A DNA stretch of 64,000 bases from Chloroflexota bacterium (GTDB lineage: Bacteria > Chloroflexota > Chloroflexia > Thermomicrobiales > UBA6265). Both the position numbers and the translations under genes were made by a program. Location: NCBI GenBank assembly GCA_023389575.1, contig JAEWEG010000007.1:1-64000 (forward strand), written 5' to 3'. The notes under the pieces are model-generated. The model did no database searches. It was not told the origin of the DNA and worked only from the letters and a program-made list of their open reading frames with translations. Position 1 is the stretch's first letter. Each line of letters opens with the position of its first letter. This document shows, piece by piece, positions 52,592 to 60,973 of this stretch.

Positions 52592-54067
52592 TCAGGCGGC
52601 GGTCAGGGCGCCGGCGCGGTCAAGAGACGGGTCGATGGTGTTCGGTTCGGCGGGGTGCACCTGCACCCGGGCGACACGAAGGCCATCCATGGCTTCGACG
52701 ACGAATCGCTGGCCCTCTGGGGCGGTGATCTCGTCGCCAACGAAGGCGGGGCGGCCAAGGACAAAGAAGACGTATCCGCCGAGGGTTTCGACATCATACC
52801 CGTCATCGAGCAGATCGATGCCGTATTGCTCGCGAAGTTCCACAAGTCCGGTGAGGCCGTCGAGGTGGAGGATGCCATCGGCGGTGTGCCCGTTTTGCTC
52901 GGCTTCGTCGTCGTGTTCCTCCACGCGTCCAATGAGATGGGTCACGATGTCCTGCAGGGTGACGATGCCAGCGGTGCCGCCGTATTCGTCGATGACCACG
53001 GCCATCTGGATCGAGTTCTCACGCATGCGGGTGAGCACCTCGGAGGCCGCCACGGTTTCCGGAACGAGCATCGGTTCCATCATGTATTCGCGAATGTCGA
53101 AGGTTTGGGCGGCCTGCTCGGCGCGGTCCTGGGCCTCCGCCATCGAGCCATTGAGCGAGGCCGAGCCGTTGCCGGCGACCGCGACCTTGGCCGTGCGGGC
53201 GATGGCCTGGGCCTCGACCTGGGCCAGGAAGATCGGCATGAGCCGCTTGACCTTAATGATGCCGACGATGTGGTCGGTGTCATCCTCGTAGATGGGCAGG
53301 CGGGTGTGGGATGTATCCGAGGCCACCTGCATGACATCGTCGAGGGTGGCGTCGACCGGGATGGCGGTGACCTCCGTGCGGGGGACCATGACGTGCCTGG
53401 CCTGGAGATCGTTGAACGAGAAGGCGCGGCCAACGAGATCGTGGGCCGTCTGGTTGACCAGGCCGGCCTCGCGGGAGGCGTCGATGGAGATCAGTAGTTC
53501 CTCGGCCGACTGGACGATTTCGTGGCCACCGGCGGGCTGGATGCCGAACGCCTTCACCACCTGGTTACCGACCCAGTTAAGCCCGTAGATGACCGGGCGG
53601 AACACAACGAGGAAGCCGTGAATCCAGGAGGAAACGGCGAGCGAGGTTTCTTCGGGCCGCTGGAGCGCGAGGCTCTTGGGGGCGAGTTCGCCGATGACGA
53701 TATGAAGGGCGGTGACGATGGAGAAGGCGATGATGAACGAGATGGCGTGGGTGGTGGTGGAGCCGATCTCGAACGGCATGTAGACGACGAATTCCTCGAC
53801 GAGCACGGCGACCGCTGGCTCGCCAATCCAGCCAAGCGCGAGGCTGGAAATGGTGATGCCCAACTGGGTGGCGGCGATGTAGGTGTCGAGGTGGGTGAGG
53901 CGATCCAGGACCGTGATGGCGCGACTGTTGCCTTCGGAGGCAAGCTGCTGGATGCGGGTGCGCCGGACGGAGACGAGGGCGAACTCCGTTGCGACAAAGA
54001 AACCGTTGGCGAGGACGAGTAAAACGACAGCGACGAGCCCTAAGGCGGTACTAATGGGGTCCTCCAA
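52592..54067 (-). CDS. HlyC/CorC (CNNM) family membrane protein with CBS domains
   Basis: A protein of 491 residues if it starts at TTG 54067 (LEDPISTALGLVAVV, which suits the family). DUF21/CNNM membrane part with the LANGFFVATEFALVSVRRTR segment, two CBS domains (about 215-340, VMVPRTEVTAIP and MREN..MAVVIDEYGGTAGIVT), and a CorC/HlyC domain at the end (YVFFVLGRPAFVGDEI). Such proteins move Mg or other ions or act as sensors. The open frame continues to 54193 but the extra part is not protein-like. GGAGG is not found before TTG 54067, so the start is uncertain. Confidence 0.85.
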   Translation of the reverse strand: MEDPISTALGLVAVVLLVLANGFFVATEFALVSVRRTRIQQLASEGNSRAITVLDRLTHLDTYIAATQLGITISSLALGWIGEPAVAVLVEEFVVYMPFEIGSTTTHAISFIIAFSIVTALHIVIGELAPKSLALQRPEETSLAVSSWIHGFLVVFRPVIYGLNWVGNQVVKAFGIQPAGGHEIVQSAEELLISIDASREAGLVNQTAHDLVGRAFSFNDLQARHVMVPRTEVTAIPVDATLDDVMQVASDTSHTRLPIYEDDTDHIVGIIKVKRLMPIFLAQVEAQAIARTAKVAVAGNGSASLNGSMAEAQDRAEQAAQTFDIREYMMEPMLVPETVAASEVLTRMRENSIQMAVVIDEYGGTAGIVTLQDIVTHLIGRVEEHDDEAEQNGHTADGILHLDGLTGLVELREQYGIDLLDDGYDVETLGGYVFFVLGRPAFVGDEITAPEGQRFVVEAMDGLRVARVQVHPAEPNTIDPSLDRAGALTAA

Positions 54068-54224
54068 GACCGAACACCGAACGGCACCGAAAAGGTTCCA
54101 GGCGCCGCTGGCCGTCTTGCCTTGTGGGTTCGGCCAGTCGCTTCCGGAACGTGCCGTGACGATGGAGATTATCTTAGTTGAAACGTGTGACAATCTCCAC
54201 AGGTAGGAACCCGGATATTTGGGT

Positions 54225-54947
54225 ATGCGGGCAAGCGACGTAACGGCGCGCGATGCGGATGGAACACTGTCACGCGGCGCCTGGGAAATGCGAGGATCGA
54301 TGGCCAGGGGAGCGACTGGTTCGGCGAGTGGCCAGCAGGACGAAACGCGCGCGCGGGCGATGAAAACCCTTGGCGGGGTGCTGTCTTCCCGCGTGCGGGC
54401 GACACTGCTCGCCTGGGTGACGCCGAGGCTGGAAACCAGGTTCTCGCTGACCGAGCTCGCGAGGGAAACCGGGGTGGCGATCAGCAGCCTGCAGCACGAG
54501 TGCTACAAGCTGGAGGCGCTTGGGGTGCTGGAAGGCCGCCGGGAGGGTTCGTCACGGCGGTATTCGGTGGTGCTGGGGCACCCGCTGAGCCGGCCGCTGC
54601 TCAACCTGGTGATCGCGGCGCTGGGGCTGCAACCGATGTTGCACGACGCCGTGCGGGATGCGGGCGCGATCGATCTCGCGCTGATCGCCGGACCCAATCC
54701 GAATGTGCCAGGCGAAGACCTTTTGCTGGTGCTGATTGGCGAGGCTGACCTGGAGGGAATGGAGCGGGCGTTGCGTCGGGTGGCGTTGTTGCTGGCGACC
54801 GATCTCGACCGGTTCGAGATTGCCTACTTCCAGCGGGCCGAGTGGGAGCAACGCGCCAGCACGCATCCGCTCATGGCGAGGCTGGAGGGGCGTCCGATCC
54901 AGCGTATCGTGGGGGAATGGCCGCCGGTGGTCGCGGGCAATGAGTAG
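54225..54947 (+). CDS. Winged-helix regulator with a degenerate nucleotidyltransferase-like domain
   Basis: A protein of 240 residues. Helix-turn-helix part: FSLTELARETGVAISSLQHE, CYKLEALGVLEGRREGSSRR. The C-terminal half (about 135-230) resembles MNT-type nucleotidyltransferases in strand order (DLALIAGPNP...EDLLLVLIGEADLEGMERAL) but the catalytic GS and DxD are missing (AGPN, LLLVL). Such winged-helix/NTase-like proteins are common in archaea and Chloroflexota and probably bind a nucleotide instead of using it. The beginning is uncertain: ATG 54225, with TTG 54219 upstream. Confidence 0.7.
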   Translation: MRASDVTARDADGTLSRGAWEMRGSMARGATGSASGQQDETRARAMKTLGGVLSSRVRATLLAWVTPRLETRFSLTELARETGVAISSLQHECYKLEALGVLEGRREGSSRRYSVVLGHPLSRPLLNLVIAALGLQPMLHDAVRDAGAIDLALIAGPNPNVPGEDLLLVLIGEADLEGMERALRRVALLLATDLDRFEIAYFQRAEWEQRASTHPLMARLEGRPIQRIVGEWPPVVAGNE

Positions 54948-55040
54948 ACCGTTCACCACGGGCCGCGCGATCGTGCCTTGAGTGTGCGTTCCCCGGAGAT
55001 TTCGAGATCGAACACGATCGAGGAAAGGCATGTTTCGGCA

Positions 55041-56258
55041 ATGACGCGTGATGCAGTGAACAAGCCGGCGATTCTGGTTGGCCAGTCGGGCGGCGCAACC
55101 GCCGTTATCAACGCCAGCCTGGTGGGCGTGATCGAGGCGGCCCGTGATTCCGGGCGCTTCGGGCGGATCCTGGGGTTAAGGCACGGCATTGAGGGGCTGT
55201 TCGATGGGGACCTGTTGCCGCTTCACGAAGCGGATCAGGAAACGCTCGACCAGGTGCGGCGGACTCCCTCGGCCGCGCTGGGCACGGGGCGCTACAAGCT
55301 GAAGGAGGGTGACCTCGACCGGGTGCTGGCGCGGATGAAGGAAGAGGGAATCACCGCCTTCGTCTATATCGGTGGGAACGATTCGGCCGATACCGCCCAC
55401 CGGCTGTCCGTGCGGGCGGCGGAAACGGGGCAGGAACTCCGGGTGGCGTCCGTACCCAAGACGATCGACAACGACCTTCCGGAAACGGATCACTGTCCGG
55501 GATATGGCTCGATCGCGCGGTTCCTCGGCAACGCGGTTCGCGATGCGACGTACGACTCAATCGCATCGCCCCAGTTGCACGCGGTCAAGTTCGTGGAAGT
55601 GATGGGGCGGGACGCGGGCTGGGTGGCGGCGAGCGGGGCGCTTGGGTTCTCCGATGCCGAACCTGACCTGACGCCGATCGTGCTCCTGCCTGAGCGACCG
55701 CCCGAAAGCGCGGAGGTTGTGCTGGAGGCGATCGACCGGGACCTGAAGGGGCGAGGATGGTCCGTGGTGATCGTTCCCGAAACGCTCCGGACCGCGGCGG
55801 GCCAGCACATGGGCGGAGATCAGCCCGAATACGTGGATACCTTTGGGCACCCGTACTATCCCAGCACCGGCGCGGCCCTCACCCGCCTGGTGACGCAGCG
55901 CCTGGGGGTTCGGGCGCGCTACGACAAGCCGGGAACCGCGGCGCGGATGTCGATCAGCCTGGCGTCCGAGGTGGATCTGGAGGAGGCGTACGCGCTGGGA
56001 GCCGGGGCCGTGGAACGACTGATCGACGGCGAGATCGGCATCATCACGGTGTTGCGACGGACCAGCGATGACCCATATGTGTGTGTGGTGGACGCCGCGC
56101 CGGTCGAACTGATAGCGAACTCTGTGCGACACTTGCCCGATGAATTCATCGCGGACAACAACATGGGGATAACCGACGCATTCCGGGCGTACGCGATGCC
56201 GCTTCTGGGGCCGCAACCATTCCCGGTGTACCGGCGTTTTGGAGACGAGCGGCATTAA
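55041..56258 (+). CDS. 6-phosphofructokinase, probably pyrophosphate-type
   Basis: A protein of 405 residues, longer than bacterial ATP-PfkA (about 320). The motif that decides the donor reads VPKTIDND (139-145), with Lys where ATP enzymes have Gly, which marks the PPi type. The second site reads YIGGNDSADTA (GGND at 111-114) against GGDG in ATP and GGDD in most PPi enzymes. Substrate-binding VEVMGRDAGWVAASGAL is normal. It phosphorylates fructose 6-phosphate in glycolysis, reversibly if PPi is the donor. The start at ATG 55041 is the one matching the family. Confidence 0.85.
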   Translation: MTRDAVNKPAILVGQSGGATAVINASLVGVIEAARDSGRFGRILGLRHGIEGLFDGDLLPLHEADQETLDQVRRTPSAALGTGRYKLKEGDLDRVLARMKEEGITAFVYIGGNDSADTAHRLSVRAAETGQELRVASVPKTIDNDLPETDHCPGYGSIARFLGNAVRDATYDSIASPQLHAVKFVEVMGRDAGWVAASGALGFSDAEPDLTPIVLLPERPPESAEVVLEAIDRDLKGRGWSVVIVPETLRTAAGQHMGGDQPEYVDTFGHPYYPSTGAALTRLVTQRLGVRARYDKPGTAARMSISLASEVDLEEAYALGAGAVERLIDGEIGIITVLRRTSDDPYVCVVDAAPVELIANSVRHLPDEFIADNNMGITDAFRAYAMPLLGPQPFPVYRRFGDERH

Positions 56259-56423
56259 GTCGCGAAGTGGTGTATCCTCTTGCGTTGCGTGATGGATGGT
56301 CCGTCACGATCGGAAGGATAACGACGGGATTCTCCGCCGGATTCCTTTCATTCGGAATCGCGTTTCGATCCACCTTCTCGCCATCGACCTGAGTGACGAA
56401 ACCGTTTCGGGAGCAGTACAAAC

Positions 56424-56849
56424 GTGTCTCAACAGGACAATCGGCGTTCGACCGTCGAGGCTCTTGATGTTTCAGAGGAAGCAGAGCCCCAGCCAGCTTC
56501 TCAGTTGGCCTCCCACCTGGGTCCTCGGACCGAAGATGGCGATACCTCCCTTGCCGGCACCATGCGGGCGGGAGAGGCGGGATCCATGCCGGACGACGAC
56601 GATTCGCAGTGGCGAATCGAGGTTGGCTCGGATGTGATCGGGCAATGTGGTCACAAGGTTGGCGAGGTGGTCGCCGTGCGGGATGATGTCATCGTCGTGG
56701 AGAAGGGGTTCTTCATGCCGGTCGACTTCTACATCCCGAAGTCGGCGATCAAGCGCAACAACGAGCATGGCCTCTTCCTCAATGTCACCAAGAACGAGGC
56801 CCTGCATCGCGGCTGGGATGTCGATCCCCGGCTGGCACGCGCCTCGTAA
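56424..56849 (+). CDS. DUF2171 (PRC-barrel-like) protein
   Basis: A protein of 141 residues. The last 80 residues hold a DUF2171 domain: VGSDVIGQCGHKVGEVVAVRDD and VEKGFFMPVDFYIPKSAI, an all-beta unit with the opening GxxVIGxxGxKVG common to PRC-barrel-like stress proteins. The first 55 residues are acidic and disordered. GTG 56424 has GGGAG 11 bases upstream; a shorter form from ATG 56565 is possible. A strong hairpin follows. Confidence 0.75.
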   Translation: MSQQDNRRSTVEALDVSEEAEPQPASQLASHLGPRTEDGDTSLAGTMRAGEAGSMPDDDDSQWRIEVGSDVIGQCGHKVGEVVAVRDDVIVVEKGFFMPVDFYIPKSAIKRNNEHGLFLNVTKNEALHRGWDVDPRLARAS

Positions 56850-56872
56850 CCGGTAACCAACCAAGCGGATCG

Positions 56873-56903
56873 CGGCCCGGTCAGGAATAATCTGACCGGG
56901 CCG
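56873..56903. terminator. Hairpin between convergent genes (DUF2171 / repeat protein)
   Basis: CGGCCCGGTCAG (56873-56884) pairs perfectly with CTGACCGGGCCG (56892-56903), 7-base loop. It lies midway between both stops. T tracts are weak on both strands. Confidence 0.65.
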
Positions 56904-56931
56904 TGTTGCGTGTTGGCGATGTCAGGCGTGG

Positions 56932-58173
56932 CTACGGCTGGTTGTAGTAGAAAACGTGGATATGGATCGTTTCCCCCGGCGCGACACCGTTGAGGAACGG
57001 GACGCCGTTTCCGTCCACGCCATCGACCCCGAACATCACGTAGGAATCGCGCACGGTTGGTTCGAAGCCGCCCAGGCTGAGTGGGACGTTGGTGGCCACG
57101 TACTCGACATGGTAGGTGCCGTCGTTGAGGCGGGACGCGTCCGAGAGGGGGATTCCGCCCTGGCCATCGCCGCCCCAGATGACGCCCGCGAACTCAGGGG
57201 CATCGAGCGGAACCGTGCATTCGGCGTACGGATCGGCGCTGGTGGTTGGATCGATGCCGTCCGGGCAGCCGCGCAGCGTGAAGTCGATCGTGCCGTAGGT
57301 CGCGCCCGGGGTATCGACTCCGCCGTTGGTGTTGTAATAGTAGAAGACCCAGACATGACGCTCGTCCCCGCGAGCGAGCCGTATGACCGGGTAGCCGGAC
57401 TGGCTCATGAAATCGGTGCCGGTCATGTGAAAGGCATCGCGCACACTGGGCTCGAACCCGGCCAGGCCGACATGCTGGAACGCGGGAATCCCATCGAGAA
57501 CGTAGGTGCCGTCGTTCTGGCGGGGCGCGGTGGACACCTTCGCGCCGCCCTCCATGTCCCAGATCAGGCGGGCATTTTCTGGCGCGTCGAGCGGCACGGT
57601 GCACTCGACGGTCGGGTCGGCCAATGCGGTGGGATCGACGCCCTCGGGGCAGCCGCGCAGGGTCAGCTCGAGGGTGGATGAGGATTCCTGGGAGAATCCG
57701 CCTTCGCCGTTCCAGTAGAAGACCACGATGTCGCGGGTTGTCCCACCAACCATGGTTACCTTCGCGGTCCAGGGATCGGGCGGGATGGTGTCATCGCCGC
57801 CGATGATCTCGAAGTTATTGTGGGCGACGGGGTGGAACCCGAGCAGCGAGACTTCCGCGCCATCGGGCACGTTTTCCACCAGGTAGGCGCCGTTGTACTC
57901 GCGCTCGACATCGGTGGCGAGCATGATGTGGTTGCCCGTGCCATCAATATTCCAGAACGCCTTGGCCTCGTCCGGCGCGTCGAGTGGGATGGTGCAGGAA
58001 TCGAGACTGTTGGTATACGGGTTGATCGGGCCCTCGGGACACCCGCGGAACAGGACGCGGATCGAACCGGTGTCCTGGGCCGCCATCGTGGCGGGCGATA
58101 TCGCCTGGAAGGCGCCGAGGACCATGACCATGGCCAGGAGTGGAGGGATGAGTTGCCGGATTCGAGCGTTCAT
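56932..58173 (-). CDS. Secreted protein of three tandem repeats (about 120 residues each)
   Basis: A protein of 413 residues: signal peptide (LLAMVMVLGAFQAISPATMA), then three repeats that each begin [VL].[FL]RGCP[ED]G, followed by C T[IV]PLDAP and a beta-rich tail ending in VFYYN-like strands (repeat starts near 37, 166 and 291). The Cys of GCP and the Cys of CTVPLD are kept in all three copies and may form a disulfide. No known domain; the repeats look like prealbumin- or CnaB-type beta units. AGGAG stands 8 bases before ATG 58173. Confidence 0.72.
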   Translation of the reverse strand: MNARIRQLIPPLLAMVMVLGAFQAISPATMAAQDTGSIRVLFRGCPEGPINPYTNSLDSCTIPLDAPDEAKAFWNIDGTGNHIMLATDVEREYNGAYLVENVPDGAEVSLLGFHPVAHNNFEIIGGDDTIPPDPWTAKVTMVGGTTRDIVVFYWNGEGGFSQESSSTLELTLRGCPEGVDPTALADPTVECTVPLDAPENARLIWDMEGGAKVSTAPRQNDGTYVLDGIPAFQHVGLAGFEPSVRDAFHMTGTDFMSQSGYPVIRLARGDERHVWVFYYYNTNGGVDTPGATYGTIDFTLRGCPDGIDPTTSADPYAECTVPLDAPEFAGVIWGGDGQGGIPLSDASRLNDGTYHVEYVATNVPLSLGGFEPTVRDSYVMFGVDGVDGNGVPFLNGVAPGETIHIHVFYYNQP

Positions 58174-58320
58174 GAAGGCACTCCTCTTGGGCTGATGTCT
58201 CGTGCTCCCATGGCGCTTCAGGTGATTTCCGGACATCAGGTGGTGGATCGCGACGTTGGAAGCGCTTTCGGAAGAACTGCTTCAACTCTAGAAAGCCTGG
58301 TTTGCTGAGACTAGCGTGAA

Positions 58321-58353
58321 AATACGGAATGCCGGCGTCTGAAATTGCGTATT
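58321..58353. repeat. Inverted repeat upstream of the XPB-N-like gene
   Basis: AATACGGAAT (58321-58330) and ATTGCGTATT (58344-58353) pair with one mismatch around 13 bases. It lies in a divergent intergenic region (58174-58462), between the repeat protein and the XPB-N-like gene, so it could be an operator. Nothing else stands out there. Confidence 0.4.
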
Positions 58354-58462
58354 CCCAGGGACGTCCCGGCGAGGTGTTGCGGGAAATGCGGAATTGGTGA
58401 TCCCGCCCAGCCCCAAACGGATATCGCCGGAGCAAATGGCTTCCCGCGGCCGAGCGGTTACC

Positions 58463-60715
58463 ATGGACGTACGTGGCCGTGTGCCATTCGACGCGTGGGA
58501 GGACAGGCCTCCCCGGATTGTGGTGGGTGTCGTGAAACCCCTGATCGCACGCAACCTCCTGGGGCGGCTGAACGCGCGAACCCCGGACGACCTTCAACGC
58601 ATAGCCTCCCTGTGGTTGGCGCCCCTGCCTGGCACCGACCGTGCGCGGCACGTCGGTCTGCTGTACAGGGTGATGACCGGTATCCGGCAGGCGCGGTCGA
58701 TGTGGGACCGGCTGGATAACGACGGCAAGACGATCGTGCATTCACTTGCCGTGGGCGAGGCGGGATCACTCACGATCGAGGAGATCGCCGCGCGGACCGG
58801 GCTGCCCAACGACCGGACCCGCGCCGCGGCGATCCGGCTGTTCCAGGCGGGATTGCTGGCGCGGGAAGGCGATTCGCAGGAATTGCCGGTGGGGGTGCTG
58901 CCGCGCCTCTTCCTTCCACGCGAGATCGGCCAGGTGTTCCGCCGAGTGCAGGACGAACTCGACTCCGGCGACATGAGCCGGAGCGCGCTGCGTGTCCTGC
59001 TGGAGACGATGGATGACGCCGAGCTGGAGGAGGCGGCGACGATCTGGGGGCTTTCGGTGATTCCGGGGCAACGGCGCCGGTCGGACCTGGTTGCGCAGAT
59101 CGTCCGCCAGGTCGCCAACCCGGGTCGGATGGAGCAGATCGTCAAGGACCGGGGTGCGGTGGCGCGGGCGATCTGGACCGTGCTCTTCCGGAATGGCGGC
59201 GACGCGATGCCCCTGGAGGACGTGCTCGACGAAGCGGGTTACGGTTGGCCGGAACCCGCCAGCAAGGACTACGTGCGAAACACGGCGAGGATCGAGGGGG
59301 CGCTGGCCGAGCTTGAAGGGGCCCTGCTGGTGTTGCACACCTACCGGCGGGATGGCACGCGCTGGTTGTTCGTGCCGCGCGAGGTGATCAACCCGGGAGA
59401 GATCGCGGCAACCCTGCCCCTGCAACCGTTGCAGCCCCTGGCCGCCGACAAGGCGCCGGAATCGGAGACGCCGGTTCCGGGTATGTTGGCATGGGACCTG
59501 CTGACCCTGGTTCGAGAACTGTCGGAACACGGGGCTCCGGTGTGGATACCGGGCGAGCCGCTCTCCCGGCCATGGCAACGGCGGCTGAACAGCCGGTTGT
59601 GGGCGGCGGGCGACGAGGTGCCGCCGGCGGGCTATATCGGCTTCCTGCTCTACCTTGGCGTGGCGGTGGGCGTGCTGGCGCCATCCGACCAGCCACTGCC
59701 CAGTGGGACGGACAAGCGAGCGATCCGCCCGATCGCCGCGCCAGGTGTACGGGAGTGGGCGCGGCTGGGCTTCGATGTCCAGATGGAGCGGCTGAAGGAC
59801 GCCTGGCTTTCGAGCGATGCCTGGATAGAAGGGCGCGAGCGGGACGAAGTGGACGTGTGGGGAGCCGACTGGCGTGGCTTCCGCAGGCGCTTGCTGGAGG
59901 CCGTGTCCCGGCTGGACCCGTCGCAGTGGCTGCGCGTGAGCGACCTCGCGCGATGGCTGGCGGACCGGGAACCGGCGATGGTTGGGACCACGTTCACGGC
60001 CGCGTCCGCGCGAGCAACGCCGCCCGGCGAAGACGAACGGGTAGCGGCCACCTCGCTGGTGATCGAGATCGAACTGGAGACCGCGTTCGCCTGGTTTGGA
60101 CTGGTGCGGGTGGGAACGGTTCCGCGCGAGGGTACGGCGCTGCGGCCCGTGGAGCCAGTGGATGGACCAGATGAGGCCGCGGCGGCGGGACCGTCGCTGG
60201 AGATCAGCGAGTCGGGTCTCGTAACCGTGTTGCGGCCCACGCCCCTTCACGTGTGGTCGCTTTCCGCGTTCGCCGACCTGGAATCGCTGCGCCCTGTTCC
60301 CGCGTACCAGTTGCGGCCGGGATCGGTGGGTCGGGCGTTGGGCGCGCAATTCGACCTGGGCCAGATCACGCGCTACCTGGAGGCGCAATCCGGAGGGCCG
60401 TTACCGGAAGTGCTCCAGGCCAGCCTCCGCGAGTGGACTGTTGGCTACAGGAGGGTGCGGATGCGGCGGTCGGTGGTGCTCCGGCCAGACAGCGACGCGC
60501 ACATGGCCGACCTGACCGACGCATTGGTGGGCGCGGGGTTCGAGGTGCTGGAGCAGCGGGCGCCGGATGGCGGGCTGATGGTGCTGTACCCGGCCGGGGC
60601 CGACAGCCATCGGCAACCGGACGATGAGCTGTTCTCGGTCCTGCGGGCGCACGGGTTCGTGGGTCAATGGGGAGCCGGTCGGCGGCAGCGACGCCGGGGA
60701 GACGGCGGTCGATAG
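58463..60715 (+). CDS. XPB/Ssl2 N-terminal-like (Helicase_C_3) protein without helicase motifs
   Basis: A protein of 750 residues from ATG 58463 (TTG 58394 and GTG 58397 are possible starts). The last 200 residues resemble the N-terminal Helicase_C_3 domain of bacterial XPB: SLEISESGLVTVLRPTPLHV, PAYQLRPGSVGRALGAQFDL, IT RYLEAQSGGPLPE and the YRRVRMRRSVVLR segment. The first part has winged-helix-like segments (LTIEEIAARTGLPNDRTRAAA). No Walker A or DEAD/H box is present. It is probably a DNA-binding protein linked to repair or transcription, role unknown. Confidence 0.7.
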   Translation: MDVRGRVPFDAWEDRPPRIVVGVVKPLIARNLLGRLNARTPDDLQRIASLWLAPLPGTDRARHVGLLYRVMTGIRQARSMWDRLDNDGKTIVHSLAVGEAGSLTIEEIAARTGLPNDRTRAAAIRLFQAGLLAREGDSQELPVGVLPRLFLPREIGQVFRRVQDELDSGDMSRSALRVLLETMDDAELEEAATIWGLSVIPGQRRRSDLVAQIVRQVANPGRMEQIVKDRGAVARAIWTVLFRNGGDAMPLEDVLDEAGYGWPEPASKDYVRNTARIEGALAELEGALLVLHTYRRDGTRWLFVPREVINPGEIAATLPLQPLQPLAADKAPESETPVPGMLAWDLLTLVRELSEHGAPVWIPGEPLSRPWQRRLNSRLWAAGDEVPPAGYIGFLLYLGVAVGVLAPSDQPLPSGTDKRAIRPIAAPGVREWARLGFDVQMERLKDAWLSSDAWIEGRERDEVDVWGADWRGFRRRLLEAVSRLDPSQWLRVSDLARWLADREPAMVGTTFTAASARATPPGEDERVAATSLVIEIELETAFAWFGLVRVGTVPREGTALRPVEPVDGPDEAAAAGPSLEISESGLVTVLRPTPLHVWSLSAFADLESLRPVPAYQLRPGSVGRALGAQFDLGQITRYLEAQSGGPLPEVLQASLREWTVGYRRVRMRRSVVLRPDSDAHMADLTDALVGAGFEVLEQRAPDGGLMVLYPAGADSHRQPDDELFSVLRAHGFVGQWGAGRRQRRRGDGGR

Positions 60716-60973
60716 ACCGCGCTCGCCTCGTGGCGACCAGCGCCGGTGGGACGCCCATCCGTGACTTTCCTTTCGATACATATACCCGCGGCGCGACGCC
60801 AGGGTCACATTCGATTCGTGACTCCCGGAAAGTCCGGGCCAGAAGTGGCGAGGATGGCGGTATACTCGGGTGTTGTCGCACCCCGCCCGATGGCTCGCGA
60901 CGTTCCTCCCCATGCGATCCCGGCGAGGTCGAACCTTTCCCTCGCGCGCTGGTACTCCCAAGGATTCCCACTC

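Noticed and set aside
58174..58462. Small gene in the divergent region before the XPB-N-like gene
   Set aside because: Only short frames without ribosome binding sites; an inverted repeat is the only structure.
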